Part shown: positions 17,972 to 26,334 of the stretch, piece by piece
Numbering within the stretch: the first letter of the stretch is position 1
Layout: each line of letters starts with the position of its first letter
From: Planctomycetota bacterium
GTDB lineage: Bacteria; Planctomycetota; Phycisphaerae; Phycisphaerales; SM1A02
NCBI GenBank assembly: GCA_003671055.1
Contig: QWPV01000013.1
Span: 1,437 to 40,995 of the forward strand
Direction: 5' to 3'
Length of the DNA: 39,559 bases
Made by a program: the position numbers and the translations under genes
The notes under the pieces: generated by a model
Databases searched by the model: none
Seen by the model: the letters and a program-made list of their open reading frames with translations, nothing else
Told to the model about the DNA's origin: nothing

Positions 17972-18790
17972 ATGCGAATGACGAATTTGTTTCGGGGAAC
18001 TCTACGCCGTGCGCGCTTTCTTACGAGCGCGTGTTTGCTCGCGCTGTGGAGTACTTCGCCAGCGATTGCCACGAGTGTGAAGCCGATGTCAATGCGCGAG
18101 ATCGCGGATCACTCCGCGCAGGTGTGTTGGGCAACAGTCGAGTCCACGACATCGCGTTGGAGTAAAGGACATCGTGCGATTGAAACAGTGATTCATCTTC
18201 GTGACGTGCAGTACCTGAAGGGCAGTGGGGAACGCGAATTCGATTGGGTTGTGCCCGGCGGTTCGATAGACGGTTTCACGATGCGACTTGCTGGCGCGCC
18301 TGTGTTTGCGGTGGGCGAGCGATGGATGTTGTGTCTTCTACCGGAGTGGAAGACGCATCCGTGCGCGGGTATTTGGCAAGGAGCGTTTCGCGCGGAGCAA
18401 GGTCCAACGGAAACAGTCGTGCGGAGTGCGGATGGAATGGTGAGTGGACTGCATCCAGATTCTTTCGTGCGCTGTGCGATGAGCAGCACGAAACACACTT
18501 GTTTCGAAGATGCGTGCAAGGGTGCGCATGTTCCCGTTGTTTCACACACGACGCCCGAGCCCTCGATCACAGTGGAAGAGTGGAACGCGTTATTGCAACC
18601 GATTCTTGACGCGAGCGCATCGCATACACAGCCGAAGGGCAGCGTCGTCGGCACGCGCATCATCACAACGCAACGCGCGGTTCCATTTCAGAATGCCTCA
18701 CACGAACCGAGTCATCGTCCCGCCGCGCGAGCGAAGGACAACGCATTGCGTCCAAAGGTTCGACTGATCGAAGTTGGAGGTTCGCGATGA
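17972..18790 (+). CDS. Secreted protein coupled to the metalloprotease
   Basis: A 272-residue protein not matched to a named family. It has a signal peptide with arginines then FLTSACLLALWSTSPAIA, cleavage near residue 33. The next part, AQVCWATVESTTSRW, IETVIHLRDVQYLKGSG, FDWVVPGGSIDG and VFAVGERWMLCLLP, is a beta-rich pattern I recall in secreted proteins encoded beside matrixin-like proteases, but that link is from memory. Two cysteines (about 165 and 172) could form a disulfide. The C-terminal 60 residues look disordered. Its stop overlaps the protease start (ATGA), so both are made together; a companion or inhibitor role is a guess. Confidence 0.7.
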   Translation: MRMTNLFRGTLRRARFLTSACLLALWSTSPAIATSVKPMSMREIADHSAQVCWATVESTTSRWSKGHRAIETVIHLRDVQYLKGSGEREFDWVVPGGSIDGFTMRLAGAPVFAVGERWMLCLLPEWKTHPCAGIWQGAFRAEQGPTETVVRSADGMVSGLHPDSFVRCAMSSTKHTCFEDACKGAHVPVVSHTTPEPSITVEEWNALLQPILDASASHTQPKGSVVGTRIITTQRAVPFQNASHEPSHRPAARAKDNALRPKVRLIEVGGSR

Positions 18791-20322
18791 ATGTTTCGCG
18801 ACCTTCAATGACCGCGCGAATCGCCGCGTTTTTCGGCTTACTCACGCTGTGCGCTCTCGCCGGTGGTTGGAACGCGTGGGCGTACAAGGGTCAAACAGTT
18901 GTGTGGCCGAACGCGCGCTGCACGCGTTACCTGATGCCGAGTTCGTTTCCGACTGGCGCGATTCAAACGCAGCAATTTGTGGGCGCGATGGTCGATTGGT
19001 CTTCCATCGACGCGTGCGCGTTTCGCTTCCAATACGCCGTGCTTCCGCAGGATTATCCCGTCGATCATTTCGATGGCTACAGCGACACGCTGGCAGTCGC
19101 GCCCGAGGAGCTTGATCCTGGTGTCCTTGCTGTGACCTACGCGGTGAATAGTGGCGCGAGTTGGTACGACATGGATATGGAGTTCAACAATGAGCCACTT
19201 GTGGTTGGTTGGAACTTTGTCGCGCAGCCAACCTGTATCGATGAAGCGATGCCGGGGCTCAATGGATTCTGCTTCAGCCTTGTCGCATTGCATGAATGCG
19301 GCCATTCCATTGGGCTCGCGCACGAACCCACTGGATCAGAAACGCCTGGCGCGCCGTGGATTGTCTGCACGATGAATCCGAACTATGCGCATGGCGGTTC
19401 GAACGGCGTCGCGCGTGTGTTCGAAACACACACCGATGATCGTGTCGGTGCACGAACTTTGTATCCCGGGACATCTGCAGGCATCGTCGATCTTGCCACG
19501 ATGAATTTCTCGTGGAGCCCGTATGTGGGAACGCCGTTCACTGTGCATTCGTCGCCGAGTTCGCTCTTACCAGGCGCGGAGTTCACGGTGCGCAGCGCGA
19601 TTGAGAATCTCGGTTCGATTGATGTGTACGGCGTGACGCAAAAGATGTGGCTTTCCGCCGACGAATTGATTGATCCAGGTGATGTGCTGCTCGCAGATTT
19701 ACTCTGGGATCTTCCTGGCGGCGAGTTGATCGATTTCGATCTTGTCACCAATCTTCCCTACGACATTGCATCACGCGATTGGCATGTACTCACGGTGCTC
19801 GATCCGCAACAAGTGATCCCTGAGCAGTTCGAAGACAACAACGACGCCGCGTATTGTGTGCCCGCGCACGTTTCCCAGTTCGCGCCGGAAATCATCGCGC
19901 CCTTGGGTCAGTACTTCGGCACAGCAGGTGAATTGTGGACGAGCCCAACGCCGCAGTTGACGCGCCCCATCAACATGGGTCCGACCGTGTGGTCGCTCAT
20001 CGCTTCGCCACCCGCGGGCATCGTGATTCATCCGCAGACTGGCGTGATCTCATGGGCGAATCCCATCGCGAACCAGTTCCAATACATGCTCTTTGTTCGC
20101 GCAACGAACGCTGCAGGGACCGACACCGAAATTCTCTACCTCGGCATCGCAGACTCCGCATGCATCGCCGACGTGAACGAAGACGGCGTCGTCAGCGCGC
20201 AAGACATCTCTTTTATCCTCGCCTATTGGGGAAGCACTTCAACAATCGCGGACCTCGACAACGACGGTCTCGTCGGCGCAGGCGATCTCGCAATCGTCCT
20301 CAACGCGTGGGGCGGCTGCTGA
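18787..20322 (+). CDS. Secreted matrixin-like zinc metalloprotease with dockerin-like tail
   Basis: A 511-residue exported protein. The signal segment is IAAFFGLLTLCALAGGWNAWA. The catalytic motif HECGHSIGLAH gives zinc ligands H169, H173 and H179 and the base E170; CTMNPNY supplies the Met-turn of metzincins. Residues about 245-365 resemble a CARDB adhesion domain (SSLLPGAEFTVRSAIENLG, EDNNDAAY). Residues 368-455 resemble a putative Ig domain (GPTVWSL, PQTGVISW). The C-terminus has two calcium-loop repeats, DVNEDGVVSAQD and DLDNDGLVGAGD, each ending in a -WG motif, dockerin-like. It degrades proteins outside the cytoplasm; the tail may anchor or sort it. Confidence 0.85.
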   Translation: MNVSRPSMTARIAAFFGLLTLCALAGGWNAWAYKGQTVVWPNARCTRYLMPSSFPTGAIQTQQFVGAMVDWSSIDACAFRFQYAVLPQDYPVDHFDGYSDTLAVAPEELDPGVLAVTYAVNSGASWYDMDMEFNNEPLVVGWNFVAQPTCIDEAMPGLNGFCFSLVALHECGHSIGLAHEPTGSETPGAPWIVCTMNPNYAHGGSNGVARVFETHTDDRVGARTLYPGTSAGIVDLATMNFSWSPYVGTPFTVHSSPSSLLPGAEFTVRSAIENLGSIDVYGVTQKMWLSADELIDPGDVLLADLLWDLPGGELIDFDLVTNLPYDIASRDWHVLTVLDPQQVIPEQFEDNNDAAYCVPAHVSQFAPEIIAPLGQYFGTAGELWTSPTPQLTRPINMGPTVWSLIASPPAGIVIHPQTGVISWANPIANQFQYMLFVRATNAAGTDTEILYLGIADSACIADVNEDGVVSAQDISFILAYWGSTSTIADLDNDGLVGAGDLAIVLNAWGGC

Positions 20323-20336
20323 AAGGATGCGCGCGG

Positions 20337-20457
20337 TCAGGCGAAGCGGATTCACTCCGCGAGCCGTACCAGAGTGAGCGAAACCGCGCGCGCACATCGC
20401 GATGAAACGAGTGTGACGCAACGCGCGGTCAGTCGCGAACGCTCAAGACATGCACGC
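20337..20457 (-). repeat. 121-bp structured dispersed element, copy B
   Basis: Inverted copy of 11494-11614. Read on the minus strand it keeps the outer ACCGCGCG/CGCGCGGT stem and has GCGGA-GTGAA-TCCGC where copy A has GGCGA-GTGAA-TCGCC. The inner variable stem also differs on both arms (CACA/TGTG here). It starts 15 nt past the metalloprotease stop and lies downstream of the minus-strand secreted gene, just beyond that gene's terminator. Confidence 0.8.
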
Positions 20458-20473
20458 GAACGCTACAACATGC

Positions 20474-20510
20474 AAAACAGCCCATTCGCAAACATAAGCG
20501 AATGGGCTGC
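20474..20510 (-). terminator. Intrinsic terminator of the small secreted gene
   Basis: CAGCCCATTCGC pairs perfectly with GCGAATGGGCTG (12 bp) around an 8-nt loop. On the minus strand it is followed at once by TTTT and then GCATGTT. It lies about 90 nt past the stop at 20600. Confidence 0.8.
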
Positions 20511-20599
20511 AGGTGAGGAGCGTGTGGAAATGGCGTTCGGAGCGGCTTCGGAATTCATACGAACGAGGTGCGTGGCTTGTTCGTACGAATCACGCGTCA

Positions 20600-21229
20600 T
20601 CAGTAGATACGGTCAGTGTCGAGACTGAACCGGAGGTAGTTGTTCGGAACGAATGGCACGGAGAACCTCAGGCGGAGCTTCATGTAGGTGTCGTTCATCG
20701 CAACGCCACCGATGGTGACGCGGTTGCTGTACTCCGGTCCAACCATCCACGCACCTGCACCGCCGAGGTACGCGATGTCAGCGCCTGTGAGGCTTCCCGC
20801 AGTGCCGGGGTTTGGCAGCGTGCGATCGAAGCAGTACTTCTTGGCGCTGGTCACGCTAAGACCGATGAGGCGGACTTCGGTGAGGTCGAATCCGGCCTGA
20901 CCCGAGTGTGTAAGTGTGAAGACTGGAGTTGCGCCTGCGTGATCGCAAGTCAACCGGAATCCAGGACCGGTCAGTGTTGTGGATGTTCCCATCGCTGCGG
21001 GGAAGAACCCGATGAACGCTGGCGCGGCGGCGTAACTCACTTCCACACGACTTCCAACGATATTGGCGACAGCCGTCACCTGCGCGGTGCCCTGGACGGC
21101 GTATGAAACGCCTGGGCTCGCGGCGACGACGCCGATACCTGCCGCGAGCACGGTTCCGACGACGAGAAGATTCGCAGTTGCAGTTGCGGCGACGGTAAGC
21201 GACGAACGAAGATGACGATTGAGCTTCAT
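20600..21229 (-). CDS. Small secreted protein of unknown function
   Basis: A 209-residue protein starting MKLNRHLRSSLTVAATATAN, with a basic start and a long hydrophobic Ala/Val/Gly export segment, cleavage perhaps near residue 37. The mature part is small-residue and beta-rich (TAQVTAVANIVGSRVEVSY, PGFRLTCDHAGATPVFTL) with two cysteines that could pair, and ends LRFSLDTDRIY. No domain, sorting tail or anchor is recognised. AGGAG 6 nt before the ATG fixes the start, although the frame is open to 21391. A strong terminator follows, so this is a single-gene unit, perhaps well expressed. Neighbouring exported proteins suggest an envelope or surface role. Confidence 0.7.
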   Translation of the reverse strand: MKLNRHLRSSLTVAATATANLLVVGTVLAAGIGVVAASPGVSYAVQGTAQVTAVANIVGSRVEVSYAAAPAFIGFFPAAMGTSTTLTGPGFRLTCDHAGATPVFTLTHSGQAGFDLTEVRLIGLSVTSAKKYCFDRTLPNPGTAGSLTGADIAYLGGAGAWMVGPEYSNRVTIGGVAMNDTYMKLRLRFSVPFVPNNYLRFSLDTDRIY

Positions 21230-21390
21230 GGCGGACTCCTCTATGGAAAGATGGTTTCTGACCTCTGAGCCGTGCGGCAGACGTTGCCTCACGCGCTCCT
21301 GTTGATTCCTTCCGCGCTTGCGCGCACGACCTTGCAGGAGTGGGCGAATATTTCTCAATCTTCCGGTGAAGAGCCGCGAATCCTGCGGCA

Positions 21391-21396
21391 TACTTC
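21391..21396 (+). promoter_or_regulatory. Weak -10-like TACTTC, 6 nt before ATG
   Basis: TACTTC ends 6 nt before the ATG of the DUF1549/DUF1553 gene and no ribosome binding site is seen. It fits the position of the other start-proximal boxes but is the weakest match. Confidence 0.2.
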
Positions 21397-21402
21397 ACAT
21401 CG

Positions 21403-24153
21403 ATGGTGCTCCGTACATCAATCGCCGCATTGCTTGTCTTGATGACCTTTGGGTCGAGTGGTGCATTCGGTTTCGCGGAAATCAACTTCGATCGCGAGGT
21501 TCGACCGATCTTGGTCGCGCGATGTTTTCAGTGTCATGGTCCTGATGTCTCGAGTCGGAAGGCAGGACTGCGCCTCGATGACTTCGAGCATGCGACTGCT
21601 GCGCGACGAGATGATGGTCACGCGATTGTTCCGTTCGACGCAGCTTCAAGCATGCTGCTTGTGCGTGCTCGACATGCAGATGTCGACGAACGCATGCCGC
21701 CACTCGGTCATGAGCCGTTGAGCGCGAACGAGATTGAAACACTCACGCAGTGGATTGAAGAGGGCGCGCGATACACGCCGCCGTGGGCATTCAGTCCAAT
21801 GACGCAGCCAGCGGTTCCACGCGTAAAGGATGTTTCGTGGCCGCGCGGTGCGCTTGATCGCTTCGTGCTCGCGAAGATGGAGGCGAGTGCGCTGCGTCCA
21901 TCGCCTGATGCGGATCCTGAGATCTTGCTGAGACGATTGACATTCGATCTCACCGGCCTTCCGCCTAGTGCGGCGTTGCGTGCGCGTTTCGTGGCCGATC
22001 ACACTGACGCATCTCTCGCGCTCATTGTGGAGGAGTTACTCGCGAGTCCCGCATTTGGCGAACGATGGGCGCGGCATTGGCTCGATTGCGTGCGGTACTC
22101 GGAGACGCTCGGGCATGAGTTTGATTACGGGATTCCAAACGCGTGGCGCTATCGCGATTGGGTGATCGACGCGTTCAATCGAGATCTTCCTGTGTCGAGT
22201 TTCGTCGCGGAGCAAGTTGCGGGCGATTGCATCGCGCCTCGAAGCGTCGATGGCATGGCGACAAATGCTGCGCCGATTGCAACGGCGTTCTGGTGGATGG
22301 GACAAGCGACGCACGCTCCCACGGATGCGCGGCAGGATGAGGCGGATCGACACGCGAACTCGATCGAAGTGTTTGGGAAAGCGTTCCTCGGCCTCACGGT
22401 TTCATGTGCGCGTTGTCATGATCACAAGTTCGATCCAATTCCAACGACGGATTTTTACTCGTTGCTCGGTGCGCTTCGTTCTACGCAGCGAGTAGTTGGA
22501 TTCACGGAGCGTGATGCGTCGAGAAGTGATGCCGTTGCTGCGGCGGAGCGAGAGCTTGCGCAACTTGCGAGTGGTGCTGGCGTCACTGTGCCTCCACAAG
22601 CGCAGGCTCAGTTGTACGAAGCGTTCGCGCCCACGCGCACGCAAGAGTGGTCCTACGCAGGTTGGGCGTTTTCGCCGACGCAATCAATCCTGCGTCAGGA
22701 TGGCATCGCCGACGCAGACTCGCTCGACAGTGGTCGGTTGAGTGCGAAGTTGCAGGGGAGCGCGCGTTCGAATCTATTCATCATTGATGCGCGATTCGTC
22801 TACGCGCGGTTTCGCGGCACTGGTGGGCATCTGCGTGTTGTCGTCGACAACTACTGGCTCGATGAAGCGAACGCACTATTGTTTGAGTCGTGCATCCAGC
22901 GACCGAGCGTGGAATGGCGCACTGCGACGATTGATCTCAGGCGATTTCAAGGCGAACGCGCGTACATCGAAATCGTCGACGATGGCGATGGAGTCATCGA
23001 GGTGGATTGGATTGCGCGTTCGAACGATGCGGCGCCGACGGATGACGTCGCGCCGTTGATCGCGGCATCGCTGGATGAAGCAGGCGTGTCGAGTGTGCGT
23101 GCCATTCACGAGTCACTCATGCAATCGCTTGAGCGCGCGCCTCCGATTGAACGCACGCTGGAGGCGCGCGATGCATTTGATGGATTTGACGAGTCCGTGC
23201 ATCTGCGCGGGAAGTCGGCGAACTACGGAGCGATCGTCCCGCGCGCGGCGCTCTCGTTCTTTGCGCAGAGTGAAAGCGAAGCGGCAGTGTCGGGCTCTGG
23301 TCGTGAAGCACTCGCGCGACGCATGCTCGAGCCAGAGCAACCGTATGTCTGGCGCACGCTCGCGAATCGGATTGCACATCACTTACTTGGGCGCGGCATC
23401 GTTCGCACGACCGACGACTTCGGCCAACTCGGCCGACCTCCTTCGCACCCCGAACTTCTCGACACGCTCGCACTTCAACTGCAAGTGCACGGCTCGATGA
23501 AGTCGCTCATCCGTGAAGTTGTGCTGAGTCGAACGTATCGACAGTCGAGCGATGTCTCGGTGGATGCGCTTCGCATCGATCCTGAGAACGAGCTCTTCTC
23601 TCGCGCGATGGTGCGCCGACTCGATGGCGAAGCGATCCGCGATGCAATGCTCTTCGCGAGTGGCTCACTCGATACGCGACTCGGTGGACCAAGCGTCCCT
23701 GTATATCTCGATGAATTCATGACAGGTCGCGGTCGACCCGGAGCATCAGGACCACTTGATGGCGCGAGTCGCCGCAGTGTGTATCTCGAAGTGCGCCGCA
23801 ACTTTCTCGATCCCTTCATGCAAGCCTTTGATGCGCCAGTTCCATCCACCACCGTTGGATGTCGCAATCGATCGAATGTCCCCGCGCAAGCACTCGCAAT
23901 GCTCAACGATCCACTTGTGCATGAACTCGCACGACGATTCGCAGCGCATGTCCTCTCCGAAAACGCGAGTGCAGCTGATGCGATCGACAGCGCATGCGTC
24001 GCCGCATACGGACGACGCGCGACGGACGCAGATCAAGCCGATATCGTTGCATTCCTCGAACAAGAGCAAGCAGCGGGGCGTTCCTATGACGATGCCTGGA
24101 TTTCTCTCTGTCACGTGTTGTTCAATGCGAAGGAGTTGACGCACCTTCGATGA
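21403..24153 (+). CDS. PSCyt1/DUF1549/DUF1553 cytochrome-type protein
   Basis: A 916-residue planctomycete-specific architecture. After a signal peptide (residues 1-25) comes a cytochrome c-like PSCyt1 domain with haem motif CFQCH at 41-45 and MPP at 98-100 as a possible axial methionine. DUF1549 spans about 148-350 (DRFVLAKMEA, LRRLTFDLTGLPPS, FGERWARHWLD) and holds a second CARCH motif at 335-339. A carbohydrate-binding-like beta domain sits in the middle (about 410-530). DUF1553 forms the end (VWRTLANRIAHHLLGRGIV, QSSDVSVDALRIDPEN). The role is unknown, probably periplasmic redox chemistry or polysaccharide use. Its stop overlaps the DUF1501 start. Confidence 0.9.
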   Translation: MVLRTSIAALLVLMTFGSSGAFGFAEINFDREVRPILVARCFQCHGPDVSSRKAGLRLDDFEHATAARRDDGHAIVPFDAASSMLLVRARHADVDERMPPLGHEPLSANEIETLTQWIEEGARYTPPWAFSPMTQPAVPRVKDVSWPRGALDRFVLAKMEASALRPSPDADPEILLRRLTFDLTGLPPSAALRARFVADHTDASLALIVEELLASPAFGERWARHWLDCVRYSETLGHEFDYGIPNAWRYRDWVIDAFNRDLPVSSFVAEQVAGDCIAPRSVDGMATNAAPIATAFWWMGQATHAPTDARQDEADRHANSIEVFGKAFLGLTVSCARCHDHKFDPIPTTDFYSLLGALRSTQRVVGFTERDASRSDAVAAAERELAQLASGAGVTVPPQAQAQLYEAFAPTRTQEWSYAGWAFSPTQSILRQDGIADADSLDSGRLSAKLQGSARSNLFIIDARFVYARFRGTGGHLRVVVDNYWLDEANALLFESCIQRPSVEWRTATIDLRRFQGERAYIEIVDDGDGVIEVDWIARSNDAAPTDDVAPLIAASLDEAGVSSVRAIHESLMQSLERAPPIERTLEARDAFDGFDESVHLRGKSANYGAIVPRAALSFFAQSESEAAVSGSGREALARRMLEPEQPYVWRTLANRIAHHLLGRGIVRTTDDFGQLGRPPSHPELLDTLALQLQVHGSMKSLIREVVLSRTYRQSSDVSVDALRIDPENELFSRAMVRRLDGEAIRDAMLFASGSLDTRLGGPSVPVYLDEFMTGRGRPGASGPLDGASRRSVYLEVRRNFLDPFMQAFDAPVPSTTVGCRNRSNVPAQALAMLNDPLVHELARRFAAHVLSENASAADAIDSACVAAYGRRATDADQADIVAFLEQEQAAGRSYDDAWISLCHVLFNAKELTHLR

Positions 24154-25583
24154 ACGGTCACTGCGGACAATTTCAGCCTGCACCGCTCTCGCGCCGAGCA
24201 ATGCTCTCGCAGTTGTCATGTGGATTCGGCGCGCTCGCCCTCGGCGGACTCTTCGCGAACCAAGCGCAAGCCGAGCTGCTTTCGCGTATCGGTACAGGCG
24301 GCTCGCTCCCTGCAGGTCATCTTCCAGCACGTGTGCGCAGCGTGATTTTTCTCTATCAAGACGGTGGACCATCGCAAGTCGATACGTTCGATCCGAAGCC
24401 GCGACTCTCTCGCGAGAACGGAAAGCCGGTTCCATTCTTGAGGGCACAGACGCAGTTCAACGACGACGGGAATCTGTTGGGTTCACCATGGAAGTTCGCG
24501 CGCCACGGTGAGTGCGGCATGGAGATCTCCGAACTCTTCCCGCACATCGCGACGATGGCAGATGAGTTGTGCGTCGTGCGCTCCATGACAAGTGAGTTCA
24601 GCGAACACACGAACGCAAACTATTTCTTGCACACGGGCGCGGGACTTGCGGGCCGTCCGTCGATGGGCGCGTGGTGCTCGTACGGCCTCGGTTGCGAAAG
24701 CGCGAACCTGCCAGGATTTGTCGTGCTCGATGGCGGACTCACGCCTCCCGGCGGGCTCGATTGCTTCTCGAATGGATTCCTTCCCGCGACGCATCAAGCA
24801 TCGCGCATGAAGCCACGAGCGCAGCCGATCGCGAATCTTGCATCGCAAGAACGCGAGTTGAGCGAGGCAGTGCGAAAGCGCGCGTTGCTCACACGACTCG
24901 ATGGACGCTTTCAAGCGGATGCGACGTGTGACGCGGTGGAGAGTGCGATCGTGAATCAAGAACTCGCGTTCGCCATGCAAGCAAGCGTGCCTGAACTCGC
25001 AGCCATTGACGGCGAAAGCGAAGCGGTGCGCACGCTGTACGGCTTCGACGCGAAAGATGAAGCGACGCGAATTTATGCGCATGAGTGTTTACTCGCGCGC
25101 CGGCTCGTTGAGCGCGGCGTTCGATTTGTGGAACTTACTATTCCACGCACATCGAACGATCGTTGGGATCAACACGCCGATCTTCGCAAGGGTCACGAAG
25201 ACAACGCGCGCGCGATCGATCAACCGACCGCGGCGCTTCTCTTCGATCTCAAGCGCCTCGGACTTCTCGAATCCACGCTCGTCGTGTGGGCTGGCGAATT
25301 CGGACGAACGCCCTTCGCGCAAGGAAGCAATGGCCGCGATCACAATCCATTCGGATACTCCATCTTCCTCGCTGGCGGCGGTGTGAAGAAAGGCTTGGTT
25401 TACGGCGCAACTGATGAGTACGGTTACAAAGCCGTCGACAAACCAGTCTCGATGCACGACCTCCACGCAACGATGCTGCATCTCCTCGGCGTCGATCACC
25501 GACGACTGACATGGCGATTCGGTGGACGCGATATGCGCCTCACCGACGTGCATGGCGAAGTCGTCACCGCGTTGCTGACGTGA
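24150..25583 (+). CDS. DUF1501 protein, Tat-type signal
   Basis: A 477-residue protein with a twin-arginine-like leader (LSRRAMLSQLSCGFGALALG) and the DUF1501 pattern, a fold related to sulfatases and alkaline phosphatases: FLYQDGGPSQVDTFDPKP, FSEHTNANYFLHTGAG, WDQHADLRKGHEDNARAID, VVWAGEFGRTPFAQGSNGRD, and DLHATMLHLLGVDHRRLTWR ending in GRDMRLTDVHGEV. The conserved Asp/His residues suggest metal binding. It is translationally coupled (ATGA) to the cytochrome-type gene, the usual planctomycete pairing, and probably acts with it outside the cytoplasm. Its 3' end overlaps the convergent GYF gene by 20 nt. Confidence 0.9.
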   Translation: MNGHCGQFQPAPLSRRAMLSQLSCGFGALALGGLFANQAQAELLSRIGTGGSLPAGHLPARVRSVIFLYQDGGPSQVDTFDPKPRLSRENGKPVPFLRAQTQFNDDGNLLGSPWKFARHGECGMEISELFPHIATMADELCVVRSMTSEFSEHTNANYFLHTGAGLAGRPSMGAWCSYGLGCESANLPGFVVLDGGLTPPGGLDCFSNGFLPATHQASRMKPRAQPIANLASQERELSEAVRKRALLTRLDGRFQADATCDAVESAIVNQELAFAMQASVPELAAIDGESEAVRTLYGFDAKDEATRIYAHECLLARRLVERGVRFVELTIPRTSNDRWDQHADLRKGHEDNARAIDQPTAALLFDLKRLGLLESTLVVWAGEFGRTPFAQGSNGRDHNPFGYSIFLAGGGVKKGLVYGATDEYGYKAVDKPVSMHDLHATMLHLLGVDHRRLTWRFGGRDMRLTDVHGEVVTALLT

Positions 25584-26253
25584 GCCGAGTATTGCGCTCG
25601 ATTTGAATCAGCAAGAGGATCGGGAGCGACGCGAGGAGTCCGAGGACCGCAGACATGAACAGACTCGCGTTCATTCCTCCGAGGAGCATGGACGCCGCGA
25701 GCGGCTGATCTTTCATGGTCAGCGTGATGGCCATGTAGATCGATGCAAGAACGCTGAAGATCAGTGCGAGCACGCAAAGGACGATCAGTAGCACGAAGAG
25801 CATTCGCGATGCACGAAAGGCCTGATGCAATATCCAATCGTCGAACGAATTTGTCGCGGGCGCGTGTGTCGGCTGTTGCATCGTGCGCGGATTCGCGTGA
25901 CTTGGTGCGACAGTGGGCGGGGGCGCAACGTCGTAGGACGAGTGTCGCCCCGGAGCTTCATGGACGAGATCGATTGTCGCCTGCTCGAGGCTCACGCCAT
26001 CGAGCGGTGAGGGATCGGGTTGGCGATCGCGTTGCGCATCCGCTGTGTTCGACGGTGTTGACTCTCCAGCCGCAAATGCAATCAGCTCGCGAAGCCCGCG
26101 CACTTTGTTTGCCACCACCCAATTCGCGCCCGAGTCTATGGACACGCAGTCCATCGCGCGAAGGTGACCATTGGATGCCATCTCGCGCAACCGAGTGCTC
26201 GTGAATGGGCCTGTGACCGCGCCGTTGCCTTGCCGTAGAAAATAGTCTGACAT
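25564..26253 (-). CDS. GYF-domain membrane protein
   Basis: A 229-residue protein. Residues 1-57 form a GYF_2 domain (SDYFLRQGNGAVTGPFTSTR, then NWVVANKVRGLRELI), a small fold that binds proline-rich peptides in eukaryotes and is common in planctomycete membrane proteins. A disordered Pro-rich linker follows (about 60-145), then two transmembrane helices: MLFVLLIVLCVLALIFSVLA and a second near AVLGLLASLPILLLI. The GYF domain is probably cytoplasmic. GGAGA 7 nt before the ATG fixes the start, although the frame is open to 26283. It lies 81 nt after rnr on the same strand. Function unknown. Confidence 0.75.
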   Translation of the reverse strand: MSDYFLRQGNGAVTGPFTSTRLREMASNGHLRAMDCVSIDSGANWVVANKVRGLRELIAFAAGESTPSNTADAQRDRQPDPSPLDGVSLEQATIDLVHEAPGRHSSYDVAPPPTVAPSHANPRTMQQPTHAPATNSFDDWILHQAFRASRMLFVLLIVLCVLALIFSVLASIYMAITLTMKDQPLAASMLLGGMNASLFMSAVLGLLASLPILLLIQIERNTRLTSATR

Positions 26254-26334
26254 GCGAGAATCTCCAGTTGAGTGACCGATCAAGAGTCAATGCAGTGAGC
26301 TGCAGGGATTCTAGAGTCATTCAACGGAATTCGC

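Noticed and set aside
20374-20628. ORF similar to a minus-strand ORF ending at 11317 (shared VSETAR and QRAVSRERSR)
   Set aside because: The similarity is explained by the 121-bp repeat in DNA. The compensatory changes preserve pairing rather than codons, so a protein is unlikely.
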